A DNA stretch of 64,000 nucleotides from a virus. Below are positions 1 through 9,682 of this stretch, piece after piece (positions within the stretch are counted from its first letter, which is position 1; the number at the start of each line of letters is the position of its first letter). The notes under the pieces were generated by a model. It made no database searches. It was not told the DNA's origin and saw only the letters and a program-made list of their open reading frames with translations. A program made the translations under genes and the position numbers. The stretch is from positions 1 through 64,000 of the IMG/VR virus record IMGVR_UViG_3300046810_000322. One strand, given 5' to 3'.

Positions 1-92
1 ACAGCGAGGTGATCGGAAACAATCCGGCCAACTTCGCAGGGGTCAAGTTCATGATGTACACATTGAAGGGGACCATGGAACGCTGCATGTGA
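1..92 (+). CDS. C-terminal end of an upstream gene (partial)
   Basis: Reading from base 3 gives an open frame of 29 codons ending with TGA at 90-92; the peptide contains SEVIGNNPANFAGVKF and ends in MERCM. The other frames close at once or read as unlikely Arg/His-rich sequence. The start lies outside the window. Its position just ahead of the giant tail gene, on the same strand, suggests another tail or structural gene, but nothing in 29 residues identifies it. Confidence 0.4.
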   Translation, partial: SEVIGNNPANFAGVKFMMYTLKGTMERCM

Positions 93-130
93 TTCCTCGT
101 GAGCTAAAACTATGAAGCCTCGATGAAGAG

Positions 131-150
131 GTGATATACTAATTAGGAGT
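131..150 (+). promoter_or_regulatory. possible -10 element and ribosome-binding site before the giant tail gene
   Basis: A TATACT hexamer at 135-140 is followed by TAGGAG at about 144-149, nine bases before the ATG at 159. The same GGTATACTA-type string occurs at 12935-12940 in a divergent promoter region. The ribosome-binding site is convincing. The -10 call is weak because no clear -35 box is present and the phage may use its own polymerase. Confidence 0.25.
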
Positions 151-158
151 GATACGCA

Positions 159-3100
159 ATGGCCAAGAAAGGAACAAAAGGCGCCCAGTTGTCACTTGAC
201 GATTATGATTTCGGGAGCGAATTCGATTTCGAAGAATTCGACCTGGAACCAAAACCTGTCAAGACCAAACGCGAAGCAGTTGAACGCGTTGGTGCTGGTG
301 TGCTGGAAGGTGCGAAGGGCGCTATCAAAAGCCCTACTTTCTTCCGTGAATTAGTACGGAATGCACTACCTCGCGGCTACGGTGACGCTCTTGATCTGGC
401 AGATCAAGCCCTCTCAACCACCCGTGAGCTATACAATGAAGGCGCGAAGGAAGCCAAACCAGCGCTGAAAGAAGTAGCACGTGTGGTTGACAAATTGCTG
501 CCAGCTGGCAGCAAGAACGTTCCAAAGCCAGTAGATAAATTGCTGCGCAAATTCGTCGATGCTAATAAAAGCTACAGCCCATCTGGTCTGACGAATTCAA
601 ATCCCAACGATTTGGCCGTGTCTGCTTTGCTGCAAGAGACGTTCAAATACACCTCTACCGAAGAATCCCGTCGTGAAGCCAAGAGCGATGCACGGCAGGG
701 TATTCAAGATGCGATCTCTGCAGATCGTCATTCGGATAATGTCAATCAACTCGATGGCATTCGCAACGCTGTGGTGTCAATGGCGGCGTACCAACGCCGT
801 ATTGAATTCGGTTACCAGAAGAAATCGCTGGAACTGGCAGCACGACACTACTACGTGTCCGTTGATACGCTGAACGAGCACAAGCGTCAGAACGTTCGTA
901 CCACCGAGATGCTGTCTGGTATCCTGAACAACACCGCTCTCCCTGACCTTCTGAAAATGAAGACCAGTGAGAAGTTCATCGACATGATGCGCAACAAGGC
1001 CATGGCTGGTTTGCAAGACGGCATCTTTGGTCAGCGCAATAACTTCATGCAGAACATCGGTAAAGCCTTTCGCGATCAAGCGCTGGGCAGTGTCCGCGCT
1101 TTCGCTGGCGGCGCCATTGACGGCGCGCAAGGTTTGGAGATGTCTGCTGACGTCGCCGAGCAAGCCAAAGAAATGGGTTTCGATCGCTACCGCACCATGG
1201 GTAATCTGGTCGGTGGTGAGGGTACACGCTTTGCTGCAAAGCTGGGCGCAACCCGTGTCGGTAAAGCTATCACTGGCGGTAGCGGTGGTCTTACGAAAGG
1301 TATTCGCCGCCTTGGTGGTCGTCTGCAATTCGGTGTAGAGAACGCGCCCCAGATCGCGACTGACTTTTCAAACAGTGCCGTCGATGGTGAAGAGTACGCT
1401 CAGCGTGCGCTGGATAGCATTGCAGGTGATCGCCTGTCCGATGGTAAGAAGCGTGCACTCAGCGGTATTGCTGGGTCGGTAGCGAATCCAATTCTGGATC
1501 TGCTGCGTGGTACGATTCGTCGTGCTAATGCCCAGGACACGGAAGTGCGTGAAGGCGGCATTGGTGAGTTGACTGCGCCTGCCGCATTTACTAATCAAGC
1601 GCACCGTTCGTTGATCGAAGCCATCCCTGGTTATCTGGCTCGCATCTTGCAAGAGCAACAGATCGCTCGCACTGGTGATACATCTATCGACTTGATCCAA
1701 TTCGATTACGCTAAGGGTGGATTCACCAAAACCAAAGCACTGCGTAAAGCCCTCTTCAACAAGTTGTTTGACGAAGACTCGAAGAAGGGTGTTCAGCGGG
1801 AGAAAGACCAGCTGCTGGAGATCGTTGATCCAGGCGCTACGCTTACACCAGAGCAACGCAAAGAGTTGTCGAAGATTCTGATGAATGACAACTTACGTGG
1901 TCGCGCTGGTTATGAAACCGGTCGTATCGGTAACTACACCAACGGCTACAACTTTGGTGAAAGTACCAACGGCGACCAGTTCGCTGAACTGTTTAAGAAG
2001 TTGGCTGAGAAAGACAAAGCAAACGACACAGGTCAAGTGTCGAATGACTTCGCTTCTCGTTTCCGCGGCGTAGGTCGTTCCGCTTCTGAGCGTCGTGGTA
2101 ATATCCAGCAATTGCTGGACGTGTATCCACGCGAAACACTGGAGGACATGGGGCTGCTGCAACCAGGGTCGAAGAAAATCGACATGGATCGCATCCATAG
2201 CTACTTTGGTGGAGAAGAGTACGAAGCCAAAGGCATCCGTGCCGAAGGCGGTTTACGTGTTCTGCCTGGTGGTCGTGGTCCTCGTACCCGCATCATTAAC
2301 CGCCAAGGTCCGACTCCACCACCAACGCCACAGGTCACCGGTGGCGATCCAGTCAACGAAACCAATCCGCTGCTGGAAGAACTGAAGCGTCTGATCGAGA
2401 TCACTGAGAACCAGAATGCAAAGCCTGTGCTTGCAGAGATCAAAGATATTTTGGTTGCTATGCAAACGCGTCCTGAGCCAGCTGGCCCGGCAACACCGTC
2501 CGCAGCTAACCGCGTAATCGATGGTGCGGTTGATCTTGGTCGTACTGCCGCTGGCTTGGCAGGTGAAGCTGCTCGGAACGCCATGTCAGGCGCTCGTCGT
2601 TTGCGCCGCCGCGCTACCGTTGCAGGTAATCGTTTCATCAACGAAAACCAAGATACCATTGACGCTGCTCGCAGCCAAGTGGAATCAGCGGCTCGTCGCG
2701 CATCCGTCATGGGTCGTCGGGCGCTGCGTCAACAGCGAGGTCCAGCGAACAACCTGCGTGATCGTGCTGAGGAAATGTGGAACGATCGTCCTGGTCTGGA
2801 AGAGCTGCGCGATATGCTCAGCGAACGTCTGAGTCAGGTAGGAGCTGCTGCTAGCTCTACGATGAACAATGTGCGTGAGCGAGCAGGCATTGCTGGTAGT
2901 CGACTTCGCCAACGTGCTCAGGAACGTACCACCGCAACACCTCCGTCAGCAGAAGATGCAGCTAGTGCAGAACATCGCGCTACTGTACTAGGTGAGATCA
3001 AGGACATCCTGACTAGCATCAAGGAACGCTTGGAAGACGGCATTATGACGATGGGTTACCCAGAAGACGGACAGCTGCCTCCTGGCATCCTGCGTCGTGC

Positions 3101-6100
3101 TGGAGGCGCTGCTCGTCGTGGTCTGAGCCGTTTGAACATGCGTCTCTCCGACGTGGCTAAAGGTCTCTGGAAAGGCGGCAAGAAGATTGTTGGCATGGGC
3201 GCTAGCATTGGTAACAGTATTGCTGGTAACGTGCTCGGCACTGCTTGGAAGCTGACCAAAGGTGTCTCTGGTATTGCAGGGGATATTGTTGGTGGTGCAG
3301 CCGGTGGCGCTTATCGCCGTGCTCGTGGCTTTGTTGATATCTACGTCGGTAACGAAAAGAAACCGCGGATGTATGGTCGTATGCTGCAAGAAGGCAATGT
3401 CTACTTTGACAAAGCCACCAACAAACCCATTCGTCGTCTGAAGGATATCACCGGCACTGTTGTTAAGCGCACTTCCGCTGGCGAAGAGGTGGTGCTCGAA
3501 GATACCGAGATCGAGAACGCTTGGCAGCGTGAAGGTCCTGTCAAGAAGACGCTCAAGGCCATGGGTGTGGTTGTTAAGACTGCGGCCAAGTTGGGTAACG
3601 GTTTGGTTGGAATGGTCATGGCTGGCATTCCGCCTGTGTACCGCGCTGCGCTCTTTGGTGTGAAGAAAGCTTGGGGTCTGCTGGATTTGCCTCAAGACAT
3701 CTTTGTCAAGGACCGTCTGGATAGCCCAGCGATGACAGCAGTGCTGATGCGTGCAGGGAGTTACACCTCTGCCGTGTCTGGCAAAGCTATTACCAAACCC
3801 TCAATGATTGATGGTCCGGTGTTGATTGGCGATGAAACTGTGTTGACGCACGATGACATCCGAAAAGGTTTGGTGGATAAAAACAACAAACCGATCAAGA
3901 CTGGACTGCGGAAACTGTTGAGCTTTGCATTCGGCGGTATCAAGAGTGGTTTGAAACTCGCCGCCAAGGCAGGCAAGATGGTAAACAATGCAGCAATGGG
4001 TCTGGCTAAGGGCGGGATGAAACTGGGTGGTAAATTGGTAAAGGGTGCTGTCTCTGTCGGCGGTGGTGCTTTCGATTTGCTGCGTGGTCGTAATCCATTC
4101 CGTCAAGGTCAGGCGGGTGAAGTATCCGCACAGACGGCTCAGGTTGCTGCTGAATCCGTATCGTACCTGAAAGAGATCCGCGACCTGCTGAAGGATCGCT
4201 TGCCTACTGCTCGCAAGAAGATTGCGGGTGACGTTGACGGTGATGGCGATCGTGATGGTAGCTACGAAGACCAGATGGCCAGCAAGAAGAAAGTAGAAGA
4301 CGCGAAAGCTGCTGCTACTGCTCAACCCGGTGCTGTACCAAAGCCTGGAGCTGGCGGTGTTGGTATCATGGGTGGTCTGAAAGCCATGTGGGATAAGTTC
4401 CGCGGCAAGAAGAAGAAAGGTGAGGACGAGGAAGATGATGAAGATGGCGACATCAACATCGACATGGATGGCGACGGTCGTCGTGGTCGAGGTCGTCCGC
4501 GTCCTCCTCGCGCAGCGCCTAAAGGCTTCTGGGGCAAGGCAGGTCATTACGGTAAGCAAGGTCTGAAGTTGGGTGGTAAGGCTTTGAGCTGGGGCGCTAA
4601 AGGTGCCATGGCGCTGACTGGTTTGTCTGGCTTGGGTTTGGGTGGTGCTGCGATGGGTGCCGGTAGTGCGATTGCAGGTGGTGTAGCATCTGCCGCAGGT
4701 GCGATTGCCACCGGTGCAGGTGCGCTGGCTACCGGCATTGCTGGTTTGATCTCTGCACCTGTTCTGTTAGGTGCAGCAGCAATTGCTGGTGTGGCCATCG
4801 GCGGTTACTACGCTTACAAGTACCTGACCAAGAAGAAACTCGGTTTGCTGTCTCGCATCCGTTATACCCAGTACGGTTTCTTCCCTTCTGACAATGATCA
4901 TGTCAACGCAGTATTCGGTTTGGAAGACAAGCTGAAAGAAATGATCGTCTACAGTAAGGACGGTGCCAAGTTGGACCCCAAACGTGTGGATCACAAAGAT
5001 CTCCTTAAAGACTTCGATGTTGATGAGGACGATAAAGAAGCTTTGAATAACTGGCTTCGCTGGTTCTCTGGTCGTTTCAAACCAGTGTTCCTGACACACG
5101 TGACTGCTCTGAAAGGAACTGCCGGAGATAAATGGTTGTCGGATACCGATGACCTGGAACCGGATGTCGCCTTGAAGTATCTGAACGCGACACGCTTCCC
5201 TGAAGGTCCGTACAACGACGATACGTCGCCGTTTAAGGATTTGAAATCACTGCCTGCAAGTGGCGGTGATGTCAAGGCAATCATTCAACTGGCCGAAGAA
5301 GAACTGAAGAAGAAAGTCAAGGCTGGCCCGAAAACAGGCGCTGAAGTTGCTGGCGGAGTTATTGCTGGTGCTACAGCGGCGGGAGTTGCTAATCCTGTAT
5401 CTGGACTGAATAATGGTCCTGATCAACCTGCGACGGCCGGCTCTGGTATATCTGCTTCCGGTATTAGTCAGAAGGTGTTGACTGAGGCAGCCAAGGGAGC
5501 GATTGGTGCAGGACAGCTGACCGGTGGTCAAGTTGCTGCTGCTGGTTCATCTGCAGTACTGCAAAGTCTGGGTGTGGATCGACTCGATGGTTTGGATGTG
5601 GTGCGATTGAAGTCGTACGGTTTGGTTAAGATGGAGTTGGAGAAAGTCCGCTCGATCATGGCGCTTGAGAAAGACGTCACCGAAAACCTGCGCTTTGATA
5701 AGAACGTGGCGAACTGGTCTGGTTCCTTGGAGCAAATCCTGTCCAAAAATGGTCCGGCGTTCGGCGTAGATTTGTCGAACGAGTCACGTACTGCAAACTG
5801 GCTGAACTGGTTTAACCAGCGCTTCCTGCCTGTGTACCTGAATTACGCAACATTGATTAAGGCACAGACAGGGAAGGACGTTCCTGCCGATGGTAAGATC
5901 GCATTGAAACCAAATCAGATTGTGGATGTCGCCACTGGCTTGTTTACAACCAGCGGCAATGGCGGGAGTGTCTGGAATGTCAGCGCTTCTCCATGGGACA
6001 GTTACGAGATGAATGGCGACGTGCGGTCCACGGATGGTAACATGCAAGGGTTGAAAGACTCTGCAAAGGCAGCTGTTCTGGCAGAACCAGGCGGCAAGTC

Positions 6101-7577
6101 AGCCAACCAACCATCAGCCAACAAGAGTTCTGCGAACTCCACGAGTTCAGAAGCGCCAAAGTCAATCACTCAAAAGGTTGGCGGAGCGATCTCGAGCATG
6201 TGGCAGAGTGTGAAAGACACAGTGACCGGAACTTCTACAACGAAGCCTGGTTACACAAGCGGCCCTCCAGTTGGCGGTGGTGCAGGAACAGCAGGCGGCA
6301 TTCCTTCTGACATGGGTGGCGGTCGTGAGGTCAATCATCCAGGACAAGGAACAGCAGGAGACATCAATCAGATTCCTAAACCTACGGGCAACAAGTCGTG
6401 GGCGGCACTGAAAGATACGATTCTGTCGGCAGCGAAAATGGTCGGGGTGGATGGTAAACTGATGGCTGCCATGGCGGCTATTGAATCAGGCTTTGATTAC
6501 ACCGTGAAAGCGGGTACGTCATCAGCGTCTGGTCTTTATCAGTTCATCACCGATACATGGAACATGATGGTGAAGAAGTACGGTGGCAAGTATGGCATTG
6601 GGCCAGGCACCTCACCAACTGATCCACGAGCCAATGCCCTGATGGGTGCGGAGTACATCAAAGATAACATGGCAGCATTGGAAGGCAAGTTGGGTCGCCC
6701 CATTACTGACACGGACGTCTACTTCGCGCACTTCTTGGGTTCGGGCGGTGCAAAGAAGTTCTTGACCGCTGACCCGAACGCCATTGGTGCTACGCTGTTG
6801 CCAGCTGCAGCCAATGCAAACAAAGGGATCTTCTACGCGAAAGACGGGACTCCTCTGACTGTTGGCCAGATTTATCAATTGGTCAATGATCGGGTGAAGA
6901 ACAAGGCGAAAGGTTTTGGTATTAACGATGGCGGTGAAGCGCTGGTTGACAGCTCAGCTACCGCCAAAGGTGTACCAGGAACCACCAGTGATAAAGGCGC
7001 GGCCGGCGGTAAGGCAGGCGCTGCCATTGCAGGTTCGCCATCTGACGCAAAGAAAGATGCTGGCGCCCCAACTACGCCAGCTCCAGCAACCAGTGCCGCT
7101 TCCAGCTCACCTGCTCCTGCGGCGAAGACGCCAGGTACATCGGCGTATGGTTTAGGTGCAACTGTGCAAAAGCCAACGGCCGATGCATCAGGCACGCCTG
7201 CTCCAACCTCGGCACCAGCATCAGGACCAACCAGCAATGGTATCCCGATTGGCGTCTTGGCAAGCGGCTTCACTCCAGCCCGCTCACTGAACGATCAGTT
7301 TGGTGCAGCAAAGCAGCAAAACGATGTCCGAGTCTCCAACCTCAAAGACACGAACGATATCTTGTCCAAGTCGTACGAAACATTGGGCACGATCTCGAAT
7401 ACGTTGTCTGACATCAAAGGGTTGTTGGGTGTCGGAGCCTCAGGTGCCAAGGCTGCTGAAGCCTCTGGTAACAGCAATGCAATACCAACGTCGCAAAGTG
7501 CACGCAATGCGGATAAGCGCGTAAAGGATCTTCCTAAGCCACCAATCAGTGTTGCGCGTCCAGCTGCACCGTACTAA
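159..7577 (+). CDS. giant tail protein with lytic transglycosylase domain
   Basis: A 2,472-residue virion protein that probably spans the tail and degrades peptidoglycan during DNA entry. Residues about 2081-2230 form an SLT/GH23 lytic transglycosylase domain: the catalytic Glu is probably E2109 in MAAIESGFDY, followed by SGLYQFITDTW. Residues about 1483-1557 are a long Gly/Ala-rich hydrophobic stretch ending in GGYYAYKYL, suitable for membrane insertion or helical packing. Two acidic loops at about 1358 (DVDGDGDRDG) and 1431 (DINIDMDGDG) resemble EF-hand/dockerin calcium sites. A domain of about 95 residues is present twice, near 1561-1655 and 1806-1900, each copy ending in a W-x-x-WF-x-x-RF pattern. 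The C-terminus is Ala/Pro/Ser-rich. Size and domain order resemble phiKZ gp181 (from memory). It could serve as tape measure; a conventional tape measure is not otherwise visible. Start fixed by ATG with AGGAG. Confidence 0.85.
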   Translation: MAKKGTKGAQLSLDDYDFGSEFDFEEFDLEPKPVKTKREAVERVGAGVLEGAKGAIKSPTFFRELVRNALPRGYGDALDLADQALSTTRELYNEGAKEAKPALKEVARVVDKLLPAGSKNVPKPVDKLLRKFVDANKSYSPSGLTNSNPNDLAVSALLQETFKYTSTEESRREAKSDARQGIQDAISADRHSDNVNQLDGIRNAVVSMAAYQRRIEFGYQKKSLELAARHYYVSVDTLNEHKRQNVRTTEMLSGILNNTALPDLLKMKTSEKFIDMMRNKAMAGLQDGIFGQRNNFMQNIGKAFRDQALGSVRAFAGGAIDGAQGLEMSADVAEQAKEMGFDRYRTMGNLVGGEGTRFAAKLGATRVGKAITGGSGGLTKGIRRLGGRLQFGVENAPQIATDFSNSAVDGEEYAQRALDSIAGDRLSDGKKRALSGIAGSVANPILDLLRGTIRRANAQDTEVREGGIGELTAPAAFTNQAHRSLIEAIPGYLARILQEQQIARTGDTSIDLIQFDYAKGGFTKTKALRKALFNKLFDEDSKKGVQREKDQLLEIVDPGATLTPEQRKELSKILMNDNLRGRAGYETGRIGNYTNGYNFGESTNGDQFAELFKKLAEKDKANDTGQVSNDFASRFRGVGRSASERRGNIQQLLDVYPRETLEDMGLLQPGSKKIDMDRIHSYFGGEEYEAKGIRAEGGLRVLPGGRGPRTRIINRQGPTPPPTPQVTGGDPVNETNPLLEELKRLIEITENQNAKPVLAEIKDILVAMQTRPEPAGPATPSAANRVIDGAVDLGRTAAGLAGEAARNAMSGARRLRRRATVAGNRFINENQDTIDAARSQVESAARRASVMGRRALRQQRGPANNLRDRAEEMWNDRPGLEELRDMLSERLSQVGAAASSTMNNVRERAGIAGSRLRQRAQERTTATPPSAEDAASAEHRATVLGEIKDILTSIKERLEDGIMTMGYPEDGQLPPGILRRAGGAARRGLSRLNMRLSDVAKGLWKGGKKIVGMGASIGNSIAGNVLGTAWKLTKGVSGIAGDIVGGAAGGAYRRARGFVDIYVGNEKKPRMYGRMLQEGNVYFDKATNKPIRRLKDITGTVVKRTSAGEEVVLEDTEIENAWQREGPVKKTLKAMGVVVKTAAKLGNGLVGMVMAGIPPVYRAALFGVKKAWGLLDLPQDIFVKDRLDSPAMTAVLMRAGSYTSAVSGKAITKPSMIDGPVLIGDETVLTHDDIRKGLVDKNNKPIKTGLRKLLSFAFGGIKSGLKLAAKAGKMVNNAAMGLAKGGMKLGGKLVKGAVSVGGGAFDLLRGRNPFRQGQAGEVSAQTAQVAAESVSYLKEIRDLLKDRLPTARKKIAGDVDGDGDRDGSYEDQMASKKKVEDAKAAATAQPGAVPKPGAGGVGIMGGLKAMWDKFRGKKKKGEDEEDDEDGDINIDMDGDGRRGRGRPRPPRAAPKGFWGKAGHYGKQGLKLGGKALSWGAKGAMALTGLSGLGLGGAAMGAGSAIAGGVASAAGAIATGAGALATGIAGLISAPVLLGAAAIAGVAIGGYYAYKYLTKKKLGLLSRIRYTQYGFFPSDNDHVNAVFGLEDKLKEMIVYSKDGAKLDPKRVDHKDLLKDFDVDEDDKEALNNWLRWFSGRFKPVFLTHVTALKGTAGDKWLSDTDDLEPDVALKYLNATRFPEGPYNDDTSPFKDLKSLPASGGDVKAIIQLAEEELKKKVKAGPKTGAEVAGGVIAGATAAGVANPVSGLNNGPDQPATAGSGISASGISQKVLTEAAKGAIGAGQLTGGQVAAAGSSAVLQSLGVDRLDGLDVVRLKSYGLVKMELEKVRSIMALEKDVTENLRFDKNVANWSGSLEQILSKNGPAFGVDLSNESRTANWLNWFNQRFLPVYLNYATLIKAQTGKDVPADGKIALKPNQIVDVATGLFTTSGNGGSVWNVSASPWDSYEMNGDVRSTDGNMQGLKDSAKAAVLAEPGGKSANQPSANKSSANSTSSEAPKSITQKVGGAISSMWQSVKDTVTGTSTTKPGYTSGPPVGGGAGTAGGIPSDMGGGREVNHPGQGTAGDINQIPKPTGNKSWAALKDTILSAAKMVGVDGKLMAAMAAIESGFDYTVKAGTSSASGLYQFITDTWNMMVKKYGGKYGIGPGTSPTDPRANALMGAEYIKDNMAALEGKLGRPITDTDVYFAHFLGSGGAKKFLTADPNAIGATLLPAAANANKGIFYAKDGTPLTVGQIYQLVNDRVKNKAKGFGINDGGEALVDSSATAKGVPGTTSDKGAAGGKAGAAIAGSPSDAKKDAGAPTTPAPATSAASSSPAPAAKTPGTSAYGLGATVQKPTADASGTPAPTSAPASGPTSNGIPIGVLASGFTPARSLNDQFGAAKQQNDVRVSNLKDTNDILSKSYETLGTISNTLSDIKGLLGVGASGAKAAEASGNSNAIPTSQSARNADKRVKDLPKPPISVARPAAPY

Positions 7578-7583
7578 GGTGAT

Positions 7584-7617
7584 GGGGTGGGGTAACTCCC
7601 ACCCCTTGCTTCTTTTC
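7584..7617 (+). terminator. terminator after the giant tail gene
   Basis: An 8-bp GC stem, GGGGTGGG at 7584-7591 and CCCACCCC at 7598-7605, with a six-base loop, is followed by the T-rich run TTGCTTCTTTT. It begins 6 bases after the stop codon. Unlike most hairpins in this window it lacks the TATGCCGT-like box. The next gene follows on the same strand, so termination may be partial. Confidence 0.6.
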
Positions 7618-7636
7618 AACCTAAGGATTCTTTTTC

Positions 7637-9622
7637 ATGGCAACTAAATTAGACTCCCAGTGGATTCGTCGTTCCTTCCTTGTAAAGAAGGACGAACTTG
7701 ATCCACAGTCGGATGACTTCAAGCGTCGCTTCTATAGTAGCGCTTTGATTGACTATACGGATACCCGCCCAGGCGGCAGTCTGTGTATCAATCCGCCTGC
7801 GCAGCGTACGCGGTTCGCCGACATCCGGATCAAGAACGCCCTGACAGGAAGCCTTGGCAAGGGTCGCTGGTACAAAGAGACGATCGACGATAATTCGCAG
7901 ATCATCCACATGCGGTTCGGGGTCGAGCAACATAACTCCCTGACCAGTTTCTTCACCGGATTTTACAACAGTGCCGCGAGTCAGATTGCGCGCACTGGTC
8001 GCGCTAGCAATAAATTCTTCTACGCACTCGGTAAGGTGGCCGGCTTCGTGGTTCAGCTGGCTTCATGGAAGTTGTTGGCTATCCATTTCTTGGGTGCAGC
8101 AATTAACTTCCTGACCAAGGAACCCCACTCCAAGTTTTACTATTCCAAGCCAGCCATGCCGCTGTATTGGAATGCAGTCACCACCATGGTCAATCACATG
8201 GCAGTGAACCGCGGCGTCGTGCCTCGTGTCTTTGGTGGCGCCTCAGCAGTTCTGGAACCAGGTTACACTGGCGCCGAAGCTGGTGCTACCATGAACAAGA
8301 TCATGCCGACGATCTTTACACCGAAAGGTAGTATCGACGTCTATGCGCTCGCCAACCGAGCCAAGCGTCTGGAACGTCAACGCATGAAGCTGCTGGAAGA
8401 TCGTCTTGACAAAGCGCAAGAAATGGGTATCACGGATCTCCAGAAGGTTATTCGCGATGTCATGAACACTAAGCTACCGACTGCTACGAGTGCAGAGCCG
8501 TCGTTGGAAGGTTACCTTGCTCGCTGGTTTACAGTGGCAGAACCAAAGACAGGAGATGCAGAGAAGACCAGTGCCAATGAAACCGTGGAAGACACGTATA
8601 AAACAGGCACCGATGGAAAGAAAGGGTATCTCAGTTCGGTACTTGACTTTACCAAGGCAGAGATGGATGATGGCGGCGCTTTTGCTTCCTTCCGAGTTAA
8701 CGCCACGGGTCCTGTGAATAACTCCTTCACGAACTCGGTGGGTGAATCGAACCTGTCGTCCAAGATCAACGGTATGTCTGCTGATGCACGCAGTAAGAAG
8801 TTTGACTTCGCTGGCGGTAATCTGGTGGGCGGTGCTGTTGGTGCAGCATTCGGTGCTGTAACCGATGCGGTGATGTCGTTCGGTCAAGGTGTGTTGGACT
8901 CGGTTCAGATGTCTGGTTTGGCTACACTGGCAGGTTCTGCCTTCGTGGACATTCCTAAGTACTGGCAAGGTTCGACTGCTAACTTGCCGACATCCACTTA
9001 CACCATCAACTTGGTGTCGCCATACCACAATCCGATCTCGCAGATCCTGAACATTGACATCCCTCTGGCGATGTTACTGGCAGGTGTCTTACCCAAGTCA
9101 ACTGGTGCACAATCGTACACTGGTCCATTCTTGGTCGAGCTGTATGACCGCGGTCGTTGTCAAACCCGCCTCGGCATGATTGACTCGTTGTCCATCACAC
9201 GGGGCACCGGTAACGTCGGCTTCAATCAAGACGGTAAGGCGCTGGGCGTTGATGTGTCCTTCACAATCGTGGATATGTCGTCTGTGCTGCACATGCCCAT
9301 TACCGAGAACTTCAGTTTCATTGAAGGTGCTGCTCAGGCAGTGGGTAGTGCTGTGGGTGGTGATGTAGGTCAGATCGCTGCAATCACATTGACTGGCGGT
9401 GCTTTCACGGAAGACACCGTGTTCTCCGACTATCTGGCGGTATTGTCAGGGATGGCGCTGAATGATCAGATCTACGGTTTCCAGAACCTGAAACTGAACT
9501 TGACCCGCAAGATGGCTGCGTTCGAGACTTGGAAGAGTCCTGCACACATGGCCAGCTTCTTGGGTGACACCTTCCCGATCCGTGCTCTGAGTATGTTCTA
9601 TCGTGGTACGGACAAACAGTAA
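7637..9622 (+). CDS. tail or baseplate structural protein (661 aa)
   Basis: Not matched to a named family with certainty. It directly follows the giant tail protein on the same strand, so it is probably a tail or baseplate component. The N-terminal 170 residues include an aliphatic/aromatic stretch near 130-155. The middle, about 240-350, is charged and helix-rich. Residues about 390-440 are a Gly/Ala-rich segment. The C-terminal 230 residues look like a beta-rich module, with strand-like segments such as TSTYTINLVSPYHNP and GPFLVELYDRGR, reminiscent of tail-hub or tube-initiator proteins. ATG start with an upstream AAGGA. The downstream boundary is a bidirectional hairpin shared with the convergent gene. 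Confidence 0.6.
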   Translation: MATKLDSQWIRRSFLVKKDELDPQSDDFKRRFYSSALIDYTDTRPGGSLCINPPAQRTRFADIRIKNALTGSLGKGRWYKETIDDNSQIIHMRFGVEQHNSLTSFFTGFYNSAASQIARTGRASNKFFYALGKVAGFVVQLASWKLLAIHFLGAAINFLTKEPHSKFYYSKPAMPLYWNAVTTMVNHMAVNRGVVPRVFGGASAVLEPGYTGAEAGATMNKIMPTIFTPKGSIDVYALANRAKRLERQRMKLLEDRLDKAQEMGITDLQKVIRDVMNTKLPTATSAEPSLEGYLARWFTVAEPKTGDAEKTSANETVEDTYKTGTDGKKGYLSSVLDFTKAEMDDGGAFASFRVNATGPVNNSFTNSVGESNLSSKINGMSADARSKKFDFAGGNLVGGAVGAAFGAVTDAVMSFGQGVLDSVQMSGLATLAGSAFVDIPKYWQGSTANLPTSTYTINLVSPYHNPISQILNIDIPLAMLLAGVLPKSTGAQSYTGPFLVELYDRGRCQTRLGMIDSLSITRGTGNVGFNQDGKALGVDVSFTIVDMSSVLHMPITENFSFIEGAAQAVGSAVGGDVGQIAAITLTGGAFTEDTVFSDYLAVLSGMALNDQIYGFQNLKLNLTRKMAAFETWKSPAHMASFLGDTFPIRALSMFYRGTDKQ

Positions 9623-9633
9623 CAAAAAAGAAA

Positions 9634-9682
9634 GACGGCATACACTCCCTCTACCCAAAAGGGTAGAGGGAGCTATGTCGAC
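9634..9682. terminator. bidirectional hairpin with TATGCCGT-type flanks
   Basis: A perfect 12-bp stem, CTCCCTCTACCC at 9645-9656 and its complement at 9661-9672, has an AAAA loop and lies between convergent genes. On the plus strand the stem is followed by CTATGTCGAC; on the minus strand it is followed by TATGCCGTC (plus-strand GACGGCATA at 9634-9642). There is no U-tract. It is one of at least ten similar elements in the window. Confidence 0.7.
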
